Part shown: in pieces, positions 49,624 through 59,060 of the stretch
Layout of the letters: every line of letters begins with the position of its first letter
How positions within the stretch are numbered: position 1 is the first letter of the stretch
NCBI GenBank assembly: GCA_039793685.1
Contig: JBDRAL010000012.1
Location: 62,001-126,000, forward strand
DNA length: 64,000 nucleotides
From: JAAFHI01 sp039793685
GTDB lineage: Bacteria; Acidobacteriota; Blastocatellia; Chloracidobacteriales; Chloracidobacteriaceae
Direction: 5' to 3'
Translations under genes and position numbers: made by a program
The notes under the pieces: generated by a model
What the model saw: the letters and a program-made list of their open reading frames with translations, nothing else
What the model was told of the DNA's origin: nothing
The model's database searches: none

Positions 49624-51192
49624 TTAAGAAGCGGGGCGGATGCGCCGCCACACCCGGTCGCGCAGGAAATTGCGCTCGGTTCGATTGATCAGCGGAAAAA
49701 TGAAAAGCGCGACCAGTCCCGAATACATCAGTCCCGTCGCCACGACGTAGCCGAGCGTCGGCCAGCGTCCCCAGCCCTCGATATTTGCCACGGGTTGCGC
49801 CAGCCAGCGCAGGAGAAAGCCCGCCGCGTACGGTATCAAGCCGAGCGGCAGCACGGTCGTCAGGTACCGTTTCATCGGAACGCCCGCGTACCGGTTTGAA
49901 AACGCGATGTAGCACAACGCGCTGGCGACCATCGCGCCTGCCACCGTCACGGCCACCATCTCGGCGGTTTTTCCGGCCACCCGAATGCCCACCAGCACCG
50001 CCACGGCCACGAGTACGCCCTGAACAATCGGGTAGAACAGTTCCCGCGCCGGTTTCTTTACTCCCCGATGAAAGGCCGACCCCGGTCCGGTCAGAACGTG
50101 GATGTGGTAGGGCAGGCAGAAACAGGCGAGGATGAACGCCGCCGTGTCGCGAAAGTCGGGCCGTCCAAGCCAGACCTGAAGCACCGGTCCCGCGAACGCC
50201 GCGAGATAGCCCATCAGATAGCCGAGCAGCAGATTCAGATAGCGCGACCCGCCGACGTAAAGCTCGACCACTTCGCCCGATTCGGCCCGGCTGTCGAGAT
50301 GCGACATCGCCGGAAACAGGCCCGCGTTGATGGTCGAGGCAATCTGGCTCGCCATGATCGGAAACTTTTCCCCGACATCGAACAGCGCCGTCGCCTTCAC
50401 GCCGATGAACGCCCCCGCGATGACCTTCTCGATGGAGTTCAACACGGTACTCAGCAAACCCGAAACCTGAATGATGCCGCCGTAGCCGTAGAACAGCTTT
50501 AAAAGTGACCGGTCGAAATGGCGCGGATGCAGTTCCAGCGTCGGAATGGCGCGGTAACAGAGCACGACGTACCACGCGACGGCCAGCAGGTAGCGGACAG
50601 CGAACGCGATGAGCAGCGAATAGACGCCCAGTCCGGCGAACAGCAGCCCGACGATGAGCGCGGCCTCGATGCAGTACGTCACGACCCAGACCTTCGTCTG
50701 GTCGGTCATCCGCTGCAATCCCTGTAAAACGTAGGCGAACGCTCCGACGCTCAAATCGAGCATGAAGGTCGCCGCCGTGCCGAACATGAGAATGAACGCG
50801 GTTTGATGCAGTTCCGGGCGAACCTTGAACGATACGATCAGCCCCGGCAGCAAAAACCACAGAACCGCGAGAATGACCACCGATAGCGCCAGTACCACCG
50901 CCGGACCGGTCGAAAGCAGCCGGTTGATTTTGTCCGTTTCACCCTTCGCGTGGTACTCGGCGACATAGCGAATATAAACGTTCGAAATTCCGAACGCGCT
51001 CATTCCGAGGTAGCTGACGACGATGAAGCACAAGGCCCAGATGCCGTAGGCTTCGAGCGAAACGCGGCTCAGAATGATCGGCGGCAGAAAAAAGCGCGTC
51101 GCCATGTAAAACACCGTCGCCGCCAGATGCAGCGAGATGTTTTTCATGACGCGGTTTTTGAAATCGCCGCCGGACGGGTGGTTCTGGCTCAT
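49624..51192 (-). CDS. polysaccharide flippase (Wzx/MATE-like)
   Basis: A 522-residue membrane protein with about 14 transmembrane segments, for example YGIWALCFIVVSYLGMSAFG, VVLALSVVILAVLWFLLPGL and LFYGYGGIIQVSGLLSTVLN. The charged cytoplasmic start SQNHPSGGDFKNRVMKNISL and the SRVSLEAYGIW motif match the Wzx/PST clan that flips undecaprenyl-linked units. The start overlaps the glycosyltransferase stop (ATGA). Confidence 0.9.
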   Translation of the reverse strand: MSQNHPSGGDFKNRVMKNISLHLAATVFYMATRFFLPPIILSRVSLEAYGIWALCFIVVSYLGMSAFGISNVYIRYVAEYHAKGETDKINRLLSTGPAVVLALSVVILAVLWFLLPGLIVSFKVRPELHQTAFILMFGTAATFMLDLSVGAFAYVLQGLQRMTDQTKVWVVTYCIEAALIVGLLFAGLGVYSLLIAFAVRYLLAVAWYVVLCYRAIPTLELHPRHFDRSLLKLFYGYGGIIQVSGLLSTVLNSIEKVIAGAFIGVKATALFDVGEKFPIMASQIASTINAGLFPAMSHLDSRAESGEVVELYVGGSRYLNLLLGYLMGYLAAFAGPVLQVWLGRPDFRDTAAFILACFCLPYHIHVLTGPGSAFHRGVKKPARELFYPIVQGVLVAVAVLVGIRVAGKTAEMVAVTVAGAMVASALCYIAFSNRYAGVPMKRYLTTVLPLGLIPYAAGFLLRWLAQPVANIEGWGRWPTLGYVVATGLMYSGLVALFIFPLINRTERNFLRDRVWRRIRPAS

Positions 51193-52448
51193 CGCGCCTC
51201 CGTCAGTGTTCGGTAAAGCGCGATGGCCGCGTCGATTTTGGCTTCCCAGCCATAACGTTGCTCGGCCCGGCGGCGTCCCTCGCGGCCTTTTTCCGCCCAG
51301 CGGTCGGGATGGTTGGCCGCGTCGTGAAAGGTTTCAACGAGCGCGTCCACCACGGCTGAATGACCGTCGGGGGGAATGGCCCGCCCCACGCCGTCATCCG
51401 TCACTTCCGCCGGACCGCCGAAGGCCACCGCCACGACGGGACGCGCGCAGGCCATGGCTTCAAGCAGCACCGCGCCGCCCGACTCACGCACCGACGGCAG
51501 ACAGAACAGATGCGCCGCCTTCATTTCTTCCGACACCCGCGCCGCCGGCAGGTTGCCGAGAAAGCGGACTTCTTTTTGAAGATTCAATTCACGCGCGCGG
51601 CCTTCCCATTCCTTGCGCATCGGCCCGTCGCCGACAATGACGCATTCGACGGGAAACTCGTCGCGGACGCGGGCGACCGCTTCGAGCAACATCGGCACGC
51701 CCTTGACCGGTACGAGTCGCCCCACGAAGACGATGCGCAACGGCTCGGTCGCCGACGGAGCGGCGGGCGGCGGCGCGGGCGCAAACAGGTCGAGGTCCAC
51801 GCCGTTTTCAAGCATCGGCGCGACGCGACCGGCCACCGAGGCGGAATACCACGCGGTCGTGGCCCGGGTCGCCGAGAGAATCACCGCCGCGCGGCGCGAC
51901 GCTCCGTTGAACCAGTCCACCAGCCGACCGAGTTTTCGTACCGGATAGAGCCAGCCCGCTTCCTGTTGGACGATTTCGGGGAAATTGGGGGGATTGGTCA
52001 GTCCGCCATTGAGCGGACCGATGACCAGCGGTGGGCCGAGCCGGTGCAGCGTCGTCGCCGCGAGCGGCGACACCGGCGTCACGCAATGAACGATGTCCCA
52101 CCGTTCGCCCGCCTTCCATTTGCGGGCCAGCACGCGCCGGGCAGCCCGGTCATAGACATAGAAATCGAGCGAGGAAATCAGGAACACGCCGTGTTCGCTG
52201 CGCGGAAACAACCGTTTCGCCAGCCGGTAGAGCGGCCCGGCGAACCATTCCGTGTCGATCCAGACGACGTTTTCAAAATCGACCCCGGCCTGCCTTAAAA
52301 CATCACGGTTGCGAACATGCGTAACGAGCGTCACGGGGATTCGCCGCGCCAGACGCGAATACCACTCCCAGCCGATCTGGGAAACCGAACCCATGCCGGG
52401 TCCGCACTGGTAGGCCGACAAAATGACGCGCGGCGTGGCGGTGATCAT
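51189..52448 (-). CDS. glycosyltransferase, group 1 (GT4)
   Basis: A 419-residue GT-B enzyme. ATG 52448 overlaps the upstream stop (ATGA); the longer ORF runs into the previous gene. The N-terminal domain has ILSAYQCGPGMGSVSQIGWE and PLVIGPLNGGLTNPPNFPE. The C-terminal nucleotide-sugar domain has LRIVFVGRLVPVKGVPMLLE, VIVGDGPMRKEW, VRFLGNLPAARVSEEMKAAH and the E-x7-E region FCLPSVRESGGAVLLEAMAC. It adds a sugar to the growing lipid-linked unit; specificity is unknown. Confidence 0.93.
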   Translation of the reverse strand: MITATPRVILSAYQCGPGMGSVSQIGWEWYSRLARRIPVTLVTHVRNRDVLRQAGVDFENVVWIDTEWFAGPLYRLAKRLFPRSEHGVFLISSLDFYVYDRAARRVLARKWKAGERWDIVHCVTPVSPLAATTLHRLGPPLVIGPLNGGLTNPPNFPEIVQQEAGWLYPVRKLGRLVDWFNGASRRAAVILSATRATTAWYSASVAGRVAPMLENGVDLDLFAPAPPPAAPSATEPLRIVFVGRLVPVKGVPMLLEAVARVRDEFPVECVIVGDGPMRKEWEGRARELNLQKEVRFLGNLPAARVSEEMKAAHLFCLPSVRESGGAVLLEAMACARPVVAVAFGGPAEVTDDGVGRAIPPDGHSAVVDALVETFHDAANHPDRWAEKGREGRRRAEQRYGWEAKIDAAIALYRTLTEAR

Positions 52449-53458
52449 TTGTACTCGATGAGGCCGCGTCGCTGCCCCCGCGAGAGGTCCCGCGAAAAAT
52501 CGAGCTGGCCCAGAAAAATCGGAATCTGTTGAAAATGGGAATGCATGCCGTAGAGCAGGCACGTCATGAAACTGTCGGATTTCCAGCGGAATTTGAACGC
52601 CGAGCGCAGCGAGAGCGCGAAAAACAACGCCAGCAGCACGACCACCGGCAGAAACGATTTCATCCACCCCGACAGCGCGATGGAGGCGGGAATGGCCGTC
52701 ACGAAAAACGCCCCGCGGACCAGGTTGCGCCGTGACTCGGCGAACCAGAGCGGCAGGGCCGTCCGGCGATAGCGCAGTGAAACTTCGGCGTAGGCATAGC
52801 CGGTGCGGCGCGCGCGTTTCCAGTACTGGTTGAACTTCGTCATCGCCAGATCGTGACCGGTCATCGGCGCGTCGATATGCAGCACGACGTGGCCGAGTTC
52901 GCGCATCCGGCGACACATGTCCGGCTCCTCGCCCGCGATGAGGCCCTCGTCGTAGCCGTTGACCGCGAGCAGTACGTCACGGCGGATGATCGCGTCGCCG
53001 CCGCAGTAGTCGGCCACGCCCGCCGGTGAAATCCAGTCGAGGTCGAGGACCCGGTTGTACATCGAATGTTCGGGGTGAATCTCCCTCCGGTTTCCGAACA
53101 CGACCGCGACCTTTTCATCTTCAAACGACGCCAGAGCCGTGTTGACGAAGTCGGGATCGAGAATCGTGTCGCCGTCCAGAAAGAAGACGAACTCGCCCGT
53201 CGCCGCGCGCCATCCCGCGTTGCGTCCGATGGCGGCGGTGGGGCGCTTCGGTTCGACGATGATGACCCTCGCGCCGAGTTCCTTCGCCCGTTCCGGACTG
53301 CCGTCGGTCGAACTGGAATCGACGTAGATGACTTCAAACCCGCCCTCGGGCGGGTTCATCGAAAAAATGGATGTGAGGCACCGCTCCAGGCGGTCGCCTT
53401 CGTTGCGCCCGATGACGACGACGGACAGACGGGTCGGTTCGGGAGTTTCGGCGTTCAC
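52445..53458 (-). CDS. glycosyltransferase family 2, membrane-associated
   Basis: A 337-residue GT-A enzyme. GTG 53458 overlaps the upstream TGA (GTGA). RLSVVVIGRNEGDRLERCLT opens the fold. VIYVDSSSTDGSPE binds UDP, and EFVFFLDGDTILDPDFVNTA carries the DxD motif. GGDAIIRRDVLLAVNGYDEG, then AGEEPDMCRRMRELG, is the ED catalytic region. Two C-terminal hydrophobic segments (GAFFVTAIPASIAL, FLPVVVLLALFFALSL) anchor it in the inner membrane. Confidence 0.93.
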   Translation of the reverse strand: MNAETPEPTRLSVVVIGRNEGDRLERCLTSIFSMNPPEGGFEVIYVDSSSTDGSPERAKELGARVIIVEPKRPTAAIGRNAGWRAATGEFVFFLDGDTILDPDFVNTALASFEDEKVAVVFGNRREIHPEHSMYNRVLDLDWISPAGVADYCGGDAIIRRDVLLAVNGYDEGLIAGEEPDMCRRMRELGHVVLHIDAPMTGHDLAMTKFNQYWKRARRTGYAYAEVSLRYRRTALPLWFAESRRNLVRGAFFVTAIPASIALSGWMKSFLPVVVLLALFFALSLRSAFKFRWKSDSFMTCLLYGMHSHFQQIPIFLGQLDFSRDLSRGQRRGLIEYK

Positions 53459-54531
53459 GGGAGAAGTCCTTTCAAAAGATTTCGATAGGCGGCCTCGCCG
53501 GCGGCGGCGGAATAACGCTCCGCCAGCACGCGGCCCGCCTCGGCGATCATTCCGTTGAGTTCATCCGCGCCCGAGCCGCGCAAGCGGCGGAGTTGCGCCG
53601 CCAGGTCGTCGGGGTCGTCGGCCTTGAAATGAAGCCCCGCGCCGGGCGGCACGACCCCGCCCGCACCGCCCCGGTCAGGGACGACCAGCGGCAACCGGGC
53701 CGCCATGCCTTCAAGCAGAACAAGGCCGAACGGCTCCGCCGGGCAAAGGTGCAGCAGCGCATCCGCCGAAGCCAGTTCTTGCGAAACCCGGTCGGTAAAA
53801 CCGACGAAGGTCACGTTCGGATGGGACGCGGCGGCCCGCTCGCGAAGGCGTTCGAATTCCGACCCCGTGCCGAGAATCCGAAACGACAGTCCGGCCAGAT
53901 CGGGATGGCGGTCGAGCGCGTCCAGTAAAAGATCAACCCGCTTGATCGGGTCAACCCGCGAGACGATGACGACATTCTTCACGCCGCCCGCCTCGAACGC
54001 CGCGCGGCGTGGGGCCTCGGCAACCCGTTCATCGGTCAGGAAATTCTCCACGACGACGATCCGCCTGGCGTCCGTGCCGTGCGCGACGAGCCGTTCGCGG
54101 ACGAAATCGGAAACGGCGACGAAGGTCACGCCCGTCCCGTTGAGCAGTTTCTTGCGTCCGTAACTCAGCCGTTCGTCAGTTCCGCCGTGAACAAGATGAA
54201 GATGGACCAGCTTCCGCCGATAGACCGTGTTCAAGGTCAGACAGGCCAGCGAATGAACCAGTCCGGTCGCGAAGAACGCCGCCCGGCGCGACGCTTTCAA
54301 ATGCGGACGAAACTTGAAAAAGAACTCTTTGGGCGACGTAAAGGTTTCGCCGCGCCAGCCGCGCCGCCGGATGTCCTCGATGGCCGGACCGGGCGGCGCG
54401 AAAAACACCGGCTCGAAGTCGTCGAGCAGCGTCTCGACGGTCGCGATGGCCATGCGTTCCGTGCCGTAAAGATTGCCGCTGTGCAGGGCATAGAGCAGCG
54501 GAATGCGCCGATGTACTACTTCCACAGCCAT
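53455..54531 (-). CDS. glycosyltransferase, group 1 (GT4)
   Basis: 358 residues from ATG 54531, with GGTGGGGAA upstream and a 16-nt overlap with the Wzc-like gene. IPLLYALHSGNLYGTERMAI is a typical GT4 N-terminus. VKNVVIVSRVDPIKRVDLLL, FRILGTGSEFERLRERA, VTFVGFTDRVSQELASADAL and HLCPAEPFGLVLLEGMAARL form the donor-binding domain with the E-x7-E motif. The longer ORF (to 54603) adds Gly/Arg-rich sequence from the overlapping frame. It takes part in repeat-unit assembly. Confidence 0.92.
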   Translation of the reverse strand: MAVEVVHRRIPLLYALHSGNLYGTERMAIATVETLLDDFEPVFFAPPGPAIEDIRRRGWRGETFTSPKEFFFKFRPHLKASRRAAFFATGLVHSLACLTLNTVYRRKLVHLHLVHGGTDERLSYGRKKLLNGTGVTFVAVSDFVRERLVAHGTDARRIVVVENFLTDERVAEAPRRAAFEAGGVKNVVIVSRVDPIKRVDLLLDALDRHPDLAGLSFRILGTGSEFERLRERAAASHPNVTFVGFTDRVSQELASADALLHLCPAEPFGLVLLEGMAARLPLVVPDRGGAGGVVPPGAGLHFKADDPDDLAAQLRRLRGSGADELNGMIAEAGRVLAERYSAAAGEAAYRNLLKGLLP

Positions 54532-56606
54532 TTCCCCACCGCCAGTTTCCGGCCCGCCGCGCCCCGCGCGCCGCCCGCCTCGCGAATGCCCGTCACCACG
54601 CACCCCACGCTCGGGGGCGCGAGCCGCTCCACCAGCCGGAACGCCTCGGTCACGTCCTTCTTTTCAACCTTCCACGCCTCGACCACCACCACCGTCAGAT
54701 CGCACATCCCGGCGATGAATTCGGCGTCGGACGATTCCAGCACCGGCGGCGTTTCAAAAAGCGTGAGGTCGAAGCGGGTCTTCAATTCGGCCACCAGATC
54801 GGAAAAGCGGCTTCGATTGGGCAGGTGTCGCCCTTCCGCCCCGCCGCCCAGCGGCAGGTTGACCGCCGTCAGCGGCCCGCCGTTGAGCAACGCCGACACG
54901 GTATGCGTACCGCGCAACACGTCGGTCACGCCGGGACCGTCCGCCGTGCCGTTTTCCGCGAACGGGTTGGCCGACACCGCGCACGCGGTGATGCCCGCCT
55001 CGGCGAGCGATTCGGTGAGCGCCCGCGCCAGTTCCGCCACGCCGCCGCCGGGAATCAGCCCGACGAGGGCGACCGTGCGACAGTCGTGATCGCGAAATTC
55101 CCGCGCCAGTCGCAGCGCGACGCGCGAAAGCTGTTCGCCGGAGAGCGTCCGCGAATCGCGATCCATCGGGACGGTGATCCAGCCCATCGGCGCGAATCCC
55201 GCGATTTTCTCGACTTCGCCCGGCATTTGAATTCGCGGATCCAGAAAGTCCAGCCCGACTGGAACCACCAGCGCCAGCCCGAGGGCAGCCCCGATGACCA
55301 TCAGAAAAATCTTCTTCCGGCTCCCCTTCACCGGGAACTCGGGCGTGCGGGCCGGAGAGAAGACCCGGATGAAGCCCGGAGCCTTGCGTTCAAGCGAAAG
55401 CTGGTCAACGCGGTCATCAACCGAATCAAGCCGTTTGCGAATGCGCTCGATGTCGTCGTTCAGAGTCAGCGCCTCGTTGTACCGCGCGGTGAACGCGGCG
55501 GCCGTGCGTTCCTGCTCGCCGACTTCCCGCGCCACGTCCGACTCGACCCGCTGGGCGCGAACCTGCTCGGCGCGCCGCTGCTCGACGATGATCTCGGCGA
55601 ACTCCGCGCTCCGTTTCGCCACCGCCCGTTCATATTCCGCGTCAATGTCCCGAATCTCGCGCTCCATCGCCCTGCGTCCCGGATGGTCCGGCGTCAACCC
55701 GCTCATCTTCGACACCAGTTCGCTCCGGCGGAGAAAAAGATTCGACTTGAGCGCGTTCAATCCCGAGTCGCGCGAAACCTGATCCCCGACGAGCGCGTCG
55801 AGCGCGGGTCGCGGACGCCCTCCGTTGGGCGCGACGGCGGCGAAATCGGCTTCCGCCGCGATGCGCTGCTGGCGCGCCGCCGCAAGTGACTTGCGTTGAT
55901 TGACGAGCAGATCGTCATACGGATTGATGAGATTGCCGTTGAAGGTCGTCACGCCGAGTTCCTGCGCGATGGCCGTCTTGCGGGCCGATTTCTCATTGAG
56001 CGCGGCCACCAGCTCCTTGCGTTCGTTCCGCAGAAGGTCCACCCGCAGATCGCCCGCGTAGAACTCCTCGTCCTTCTGCTTTTCAAGAAAAACATCGACC
56101 ACCGTATTGATGATTTCCGCCAGATGATCGGCCCGTTCGGCCTCCATTCCCACCGTGAACTGATACGTGTCGAGCACCGGCTTGACCTGAAGTTCCGATT
56201 GCAGCCGCTCGATGGCGTGCTGTTCGGTTTCCTTCGGCTTGCGCCATTGAATCTTTGACTCAAGCCGCTTGAGGGTTTCCTGGCAGATGTCGTAGCGGTT
56301 GATGGTGCGGACCTGCTGTTGAACGTACTCCCGATACTGCGAATTCGATTGCAGTTCCTGCTCCTTGTCGTCCTGAAGGTTCTTCAGGAACCGGGGCGAA
56401 ACGTAAACGACGGCCTCGGTGTAATAGGTCGGCTTGCCCAGCAGATAGGCCGCCGGAACCGAGGCCGCCGCCACCGGGAAGAACAACAGCGCCGCGAGCA
56501 GCCAGCGTTTTTTCAGACTGCCGAGCGGGTCGATTTTCCGGCCCGGCGTCGGGGTCGGCGAATCGGCGGGGGCGGCCCCGTTGAGGTTTGGCGGCGCGGT
56601 GGTCAT
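54516..56606 (-). CDS. Wzc-like chain-length determinant with degenerate BY-kinase domain
   Basis: A 696-residue protein. A Wzz/GNVR polysaccharide co-polymerase part has a membrane span near 36-56 (WLLAALLFFPVAAASVPAAY), long periplasmic coiled coils (about 170-400), a Pro-rich FSPARTPEFPVKGSRKK and a second span near 432-452. The C-terminal P-loop fold (about 490-690) is altered. The Walker A position reads LVGLIPGGGVAELARAL (near 512-522) without the GK[ST]. The Walker A' TPP motif is FETPP (near 618), with Glu for Asp. No Tyr cluster ends the protein. It probably controls chain length without autokinase activity. Overlaps the export gene by ATGA. Confidence 0.9.
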   Translation of the reverse strand: MTTAPPNLNGAAPADSPTPTPGRKIDPLGSLKKRWLLAALLFFPVAAASVPAAYLLGKPTYYTEAVVYVSPRFLKNLQDDKEQELQSNSQYREYVQQQVRTINRYDICQETLKRLESKIQWRKPKETEQHAIERLQSELQVKPVLDTYQFTVGMEAERADHLAEIINTVVDVFLEKQKDEEFYAGDLRVDLLRNERKELVAALNEKSARKTAIAQELGVTTFNGNLINPYDDLLVNQRKSLAAARQQRIAAEADFAAVAPNGGRPRPALDALVGDQVSRDSGLNALKSNLFLRRSELVSKMSGLTPDHPGRRAMEREIRDIDAEYERAVAKRSAEFAEIIVEQRRAEQVRAQRVESDVAREVGEQERTAAAFTARYNEALTLNDDIERIRKRLDSVDDRVDQLSLERKAPGFIRVFSPARTPEFPVKGSRKKIFLMVIGAALGLALVVPVGLDFLDPRIQMPGEVEKIAGFAPMGWITVPMDRDSRTLSGEQLSRVALRLAREFRDHDCRTVALVGLIPGGGVAELARALTESLAEAGITACAVSANPFAENGTADGPGVTDVLRGTHTVSALLNGGPLTAVNLPLGGGAEGRHLPNRSRFSDLVAELKTRFDLTLFETPPVLESSDAEFIAGMCDLTVVVVEAWKVEKKDVTEAFRLVERLAPPSVGCVVTGIREAGGARGAAGRKLAVGKWLWK

Positions 56607-57625
56607 CGAAGAAGCGTCCGGGAAATCACGAGCAGGGAAAGAAACGGGTTGATCTTTTCAAACACATAGCCGGCCCTCGCCAGCCTCCGGCGCGGAATGT
56701 AAATCACGTCGCCTTCCTCCAGCGCGAGATTGATTTTGCCGTTCGGCTTGAGGAGATCGCGCAGGTCGATTTCGGCGTTGAGTCCGCCCTGAATCCGGAT
56801 GACCTGAATCTTTTGCGGAACGGCGTCGTTGGTAATTCCCCCCGCCTGCCCGATGGCGTCGATAAAAGACATGTCCGGCGTCAGGCGATACGCGCCGGGA
56901 CTTTTCACCTCACCCAAAACATAAATCAACTGCGTGTCGGAATCGGGAATGTAGATGATGTCGTTTTTCTTCAAGCGCAGGTTGTAGGCGAGATTGCCCT
57001 CCGCCAGAAGTTTCTTCAGATCGACCCAGGCAATCATGTCGGAACCGCGAAAAATCGTGCAGCGCGACAGCGCCGCCTTTTCGGCCCCGACGCCCCCGAC
57101 CGGAAGGCTTCCCGCCCGAGTGAGGGCTTCGAGCAGCGTCGGCGGCGTTTCGAAGTGCAGGACGCCCGGGCTGCTTACCCGCCCCAGAATGAACACCCGG
57201 TTCGAGGTGTAGCGATCCACGCGGACCGTCGCCGAAAGGTCGGCGTAGTAATTTGCCAGCGCCTTGACCGCCGCCCCTGCGGCTTCCTCGCGCGATAAAC
57301 CGGTGAACTTCACCGTTCCGACAAGCGGCAGTGTGACCGTACCGTCCGGGCCGACCGTATGCTTGCCCGAAAGTTCCGGCCTGCCCCAGAATTCGAGCGT
57401 GATTTCGTCGCCTTCGCCCAGCCGATAGCCTTCCTCCGCCGGTCCCTCGAATTCCTTGAGCATTTCCAGGGTTGAAATCTTGCGTTCGCGCGGCTTGATC
57501 TGAAACCCTGGCGGCGTATCTCCGGAAGGCTTGGCGTTTTGTCCGGGCGCGATCCCGCCAAGCAGAAGAAGCAAGGTCAACAACCACCCGACTGACTGGG
57601 GCCACCGGTTTGAAAGGAATTTCAC
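56603..57625 (-). CDS. Wza-like polysaccharide export protein with SLBB domains
   Basis: 340 residues from GTG 57625, which overlaps the upstream stop (GTGA). The signal peptide is SVGWLLTLLLLLGGIAPGQ. The Poly_export domain starts EEGYRLGEGDEITLEFWGRP, with LSGKHTVGPDGTVTLPLVGT. Two SLBB domains follow (NRVFILGRVSSPGVLHFETP, QLIYVLGEVKSPGAYRLTPD). The C-terminus LLVISRTLLR might form the amphipathic outer-membrane helix of Wza. No lipobox Cys is evident, which is unusual for Wza. It forms the outer-membrane channel for the polymer. Confidence 0.92.
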   Translation of the reverse strand: MKFLSNRWPQSVGWLLTLLLLLGGIAPGQNAKPSGDTPPGFQIKPRERKISTLEMLKEFEGPAEEGYRLGEGDEITLEFWGRPELSGKHTVGPDGTVTLPLVGTVKFTGLSREEAAGAAVKALANYYADLSATVRVDRYTSNRVFILGRVSSPGVLHFETPPTLLEALTRAGSLPVGGVGAEKAALSRCTIFRGSDMIAWVDLKKLLAEGNLAYNLRLKKNDIIYIPDSDTQLIYVLGEVKSPGAYRLTPDMSFIDAIGQAGGITNDAVPQKIQVIRIQGGLNAEIDLRDLLKPNGKINLALEEGDVIYIPRRRLARAGYVFEKINPFLSLLVISRTLLR

Positions 57626-59040
57626 GACATCCGCTCCCGTGGGGCCGTCGCGCGCCGCCACAATCCGAATCGTTCCGCCAGTACGCGCAAAAGAAACGTC
57701 CCGTTGCCGACCAGATACCGTTGCCACATCCGGCCCGGTTCCTGATACAGCCGGTACACCCATTCAAGGCCGATTTCGCGCATCCAGACCGGCGCGCGGG
57801 GAATCCGCCCCGAGAAGAAATCGAACAGCCCGCCCACGCCCAGCACCACCGGCACGCCGAGCGCGTCGAGATGCCGGGCAATCCACAGTTCCTGCTTCGG
57901 AACGCCGAACGCGACCAGTAAAACCGCGGCCCCGGAACGCCGAATCTCGGCGACGATTTCCGATTCCTCGGCGTCGGTGAAATAGCCGTTGCGGACACCG
58001 CTTACCTTGACCTCAGGATGATGCTCCGCAATCCAGTCGCGCACCGCCTCCGGCACGCCGGGCCGTCCGCCCAGAAGATAAAGCCCCTGCCCGGTTCCGG
58101 CCAGTTCGGCGCACAACCGGGGAAACAGGTCGGTCCCGTTCACGTTCTGCCGAATCTCCCGCCCGAGCAGCTTTCCGGCAATCTTCAAACCGATGCCGTC
58201 GGCCAGCGTGAGCGCCGAATCCTCCAGCGCCTGAAAATACGCGACGTCGCGACAGGCGACGTTGGCACAGTGCGGATTGAGAAAACTGACCTGCGACGGC
58301 GTTTCCTTTTCAATGGCCGCGCGAATCCATTCGAGCGATTCGGTCATGGTCAGATTGTCGATCCGGATGCCGAGTACCGAAAGTTCATCGGTCACCGCGC
58401 TCGCCTTCGTCCCGTACAACACGGCGGGAACGGCCCGCGCCGCCAGCGCGAGGTCGCCCAGGAGGGATTGGCCCTCGACGTATTCCAGATCGGCCTCGCG
58501 CTCCGTCCCGTAATCGACGTTGGTGCGCTGGCGAATCCACCAGGTACAAATCAGTCCCGGCCTGACCGCCGACCGGCGGCGGGCCGTCGCGTCGCGAAGG
58601 TCGAGTTCATCGGGCGTGGCCGCGCGCGGGCCGACCAGCGCCATGTCGCCCTTGAAGATGTTCAAAAACACCGGCCAGCGGTCGAGTTTCAAAGCCCGGA
58701 ACACACGCCCCGCGAAGGAGTCGGGCAATTCCAGCGAAAGTTCGGAAAAAGGTTCGCCCCATTGGCCAACTTTCGGAGTTGTTCGCAGACCGAGCCGCGC
58801 CCCGCACGCCATTTTCGCCAGTCCGACGAACGGCAGGCCGACCACGATGAACAACCCCGCCACGCCGACATCGGTCAGCCGCTTGAGTTCCTCCAGGCAC
58901 CCGACAACCCACCACGACAGGCCGAGCGCCCAGCGGCGCACGCGCCGGGTCTTCAACCCCATCGGGGAGAAGCGCGCGGCGGCTCGGTCAATCTCGCCGT
59001 GACGGGCTGGTTCGGTATGACGTGGCATCGGCTCGGTCAT
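57622..59040 (-). CDS. fusion of degenerate phosphoglycosyl transferase and WecG/TagA/CpsF glycosyltransferase
   Basis: A 472-residue protein; the start is uncertain, as no strong ribosome-binding site is seen. Residues about 50-205 match the bacterial sugar-transferase (monotopic PGT) family: VGLPFVGLAKMACGARLGLR, LKLDRWPVFLNIFKGDMALV, GPRAATPDE. The catalytic Asp-Glu pair of LDELPQL is Asp120-Arg121, so the PGT is predicted inactive. Residues 221-450 are a full WecG/TagA/CpsF domain: VSFLNPHCANVACRD, TLADGIGLKIAGKLLG, NGTDLFPRLC, GLYLLGGRPGVPE, LLVAFGVPKQELWIARH. The WecG part should add the second sugar to the lipid-linked primer. Confidence 0.9.
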   Translation of the reverse strand: MTEPMPRHTEPARHGEIDRAAARFSPMGLKTRRVRRWALGLSWWVVGCLEELKRLTDVGVAGLFIVVGLPFVGLAKMACGARLGLRTTPKVGQWGEPFSELSLELPDSFAGRVFRALKLDRWPVFLNIFKGDMALVGPRAATPDELDLRDATARRRSAVRPGLICTWWIRQRTNVDYGTEREADLEYVEGQSLLGDLALAARAVPAVLYGTKASAVTDELSVLGIRIDNLTMTESLEWIRAAIEKETPSQVSFLNPHCANVACRDVAYFQALEDSALTLADGIGLKIAGKLLGREIRQNVNGTDLFPRLCAELAGTGQGLYLLGGRPGVPEAVRDWIAEHHPEVKVSGVRNGYFTDAEESEIVAEIRRSGAAVLLVAFGVPKQELWIARHLDALGVPVVLGVGGLFDFFSGRIPRAPVWMREIGLEWVYRLYQEPGRMWQRYLVGNGTFLLRVLAERFGLWRRATAPRERMS

Positions 59041-59060
59041 CAGGAAAAGGCTTCAGGCGC

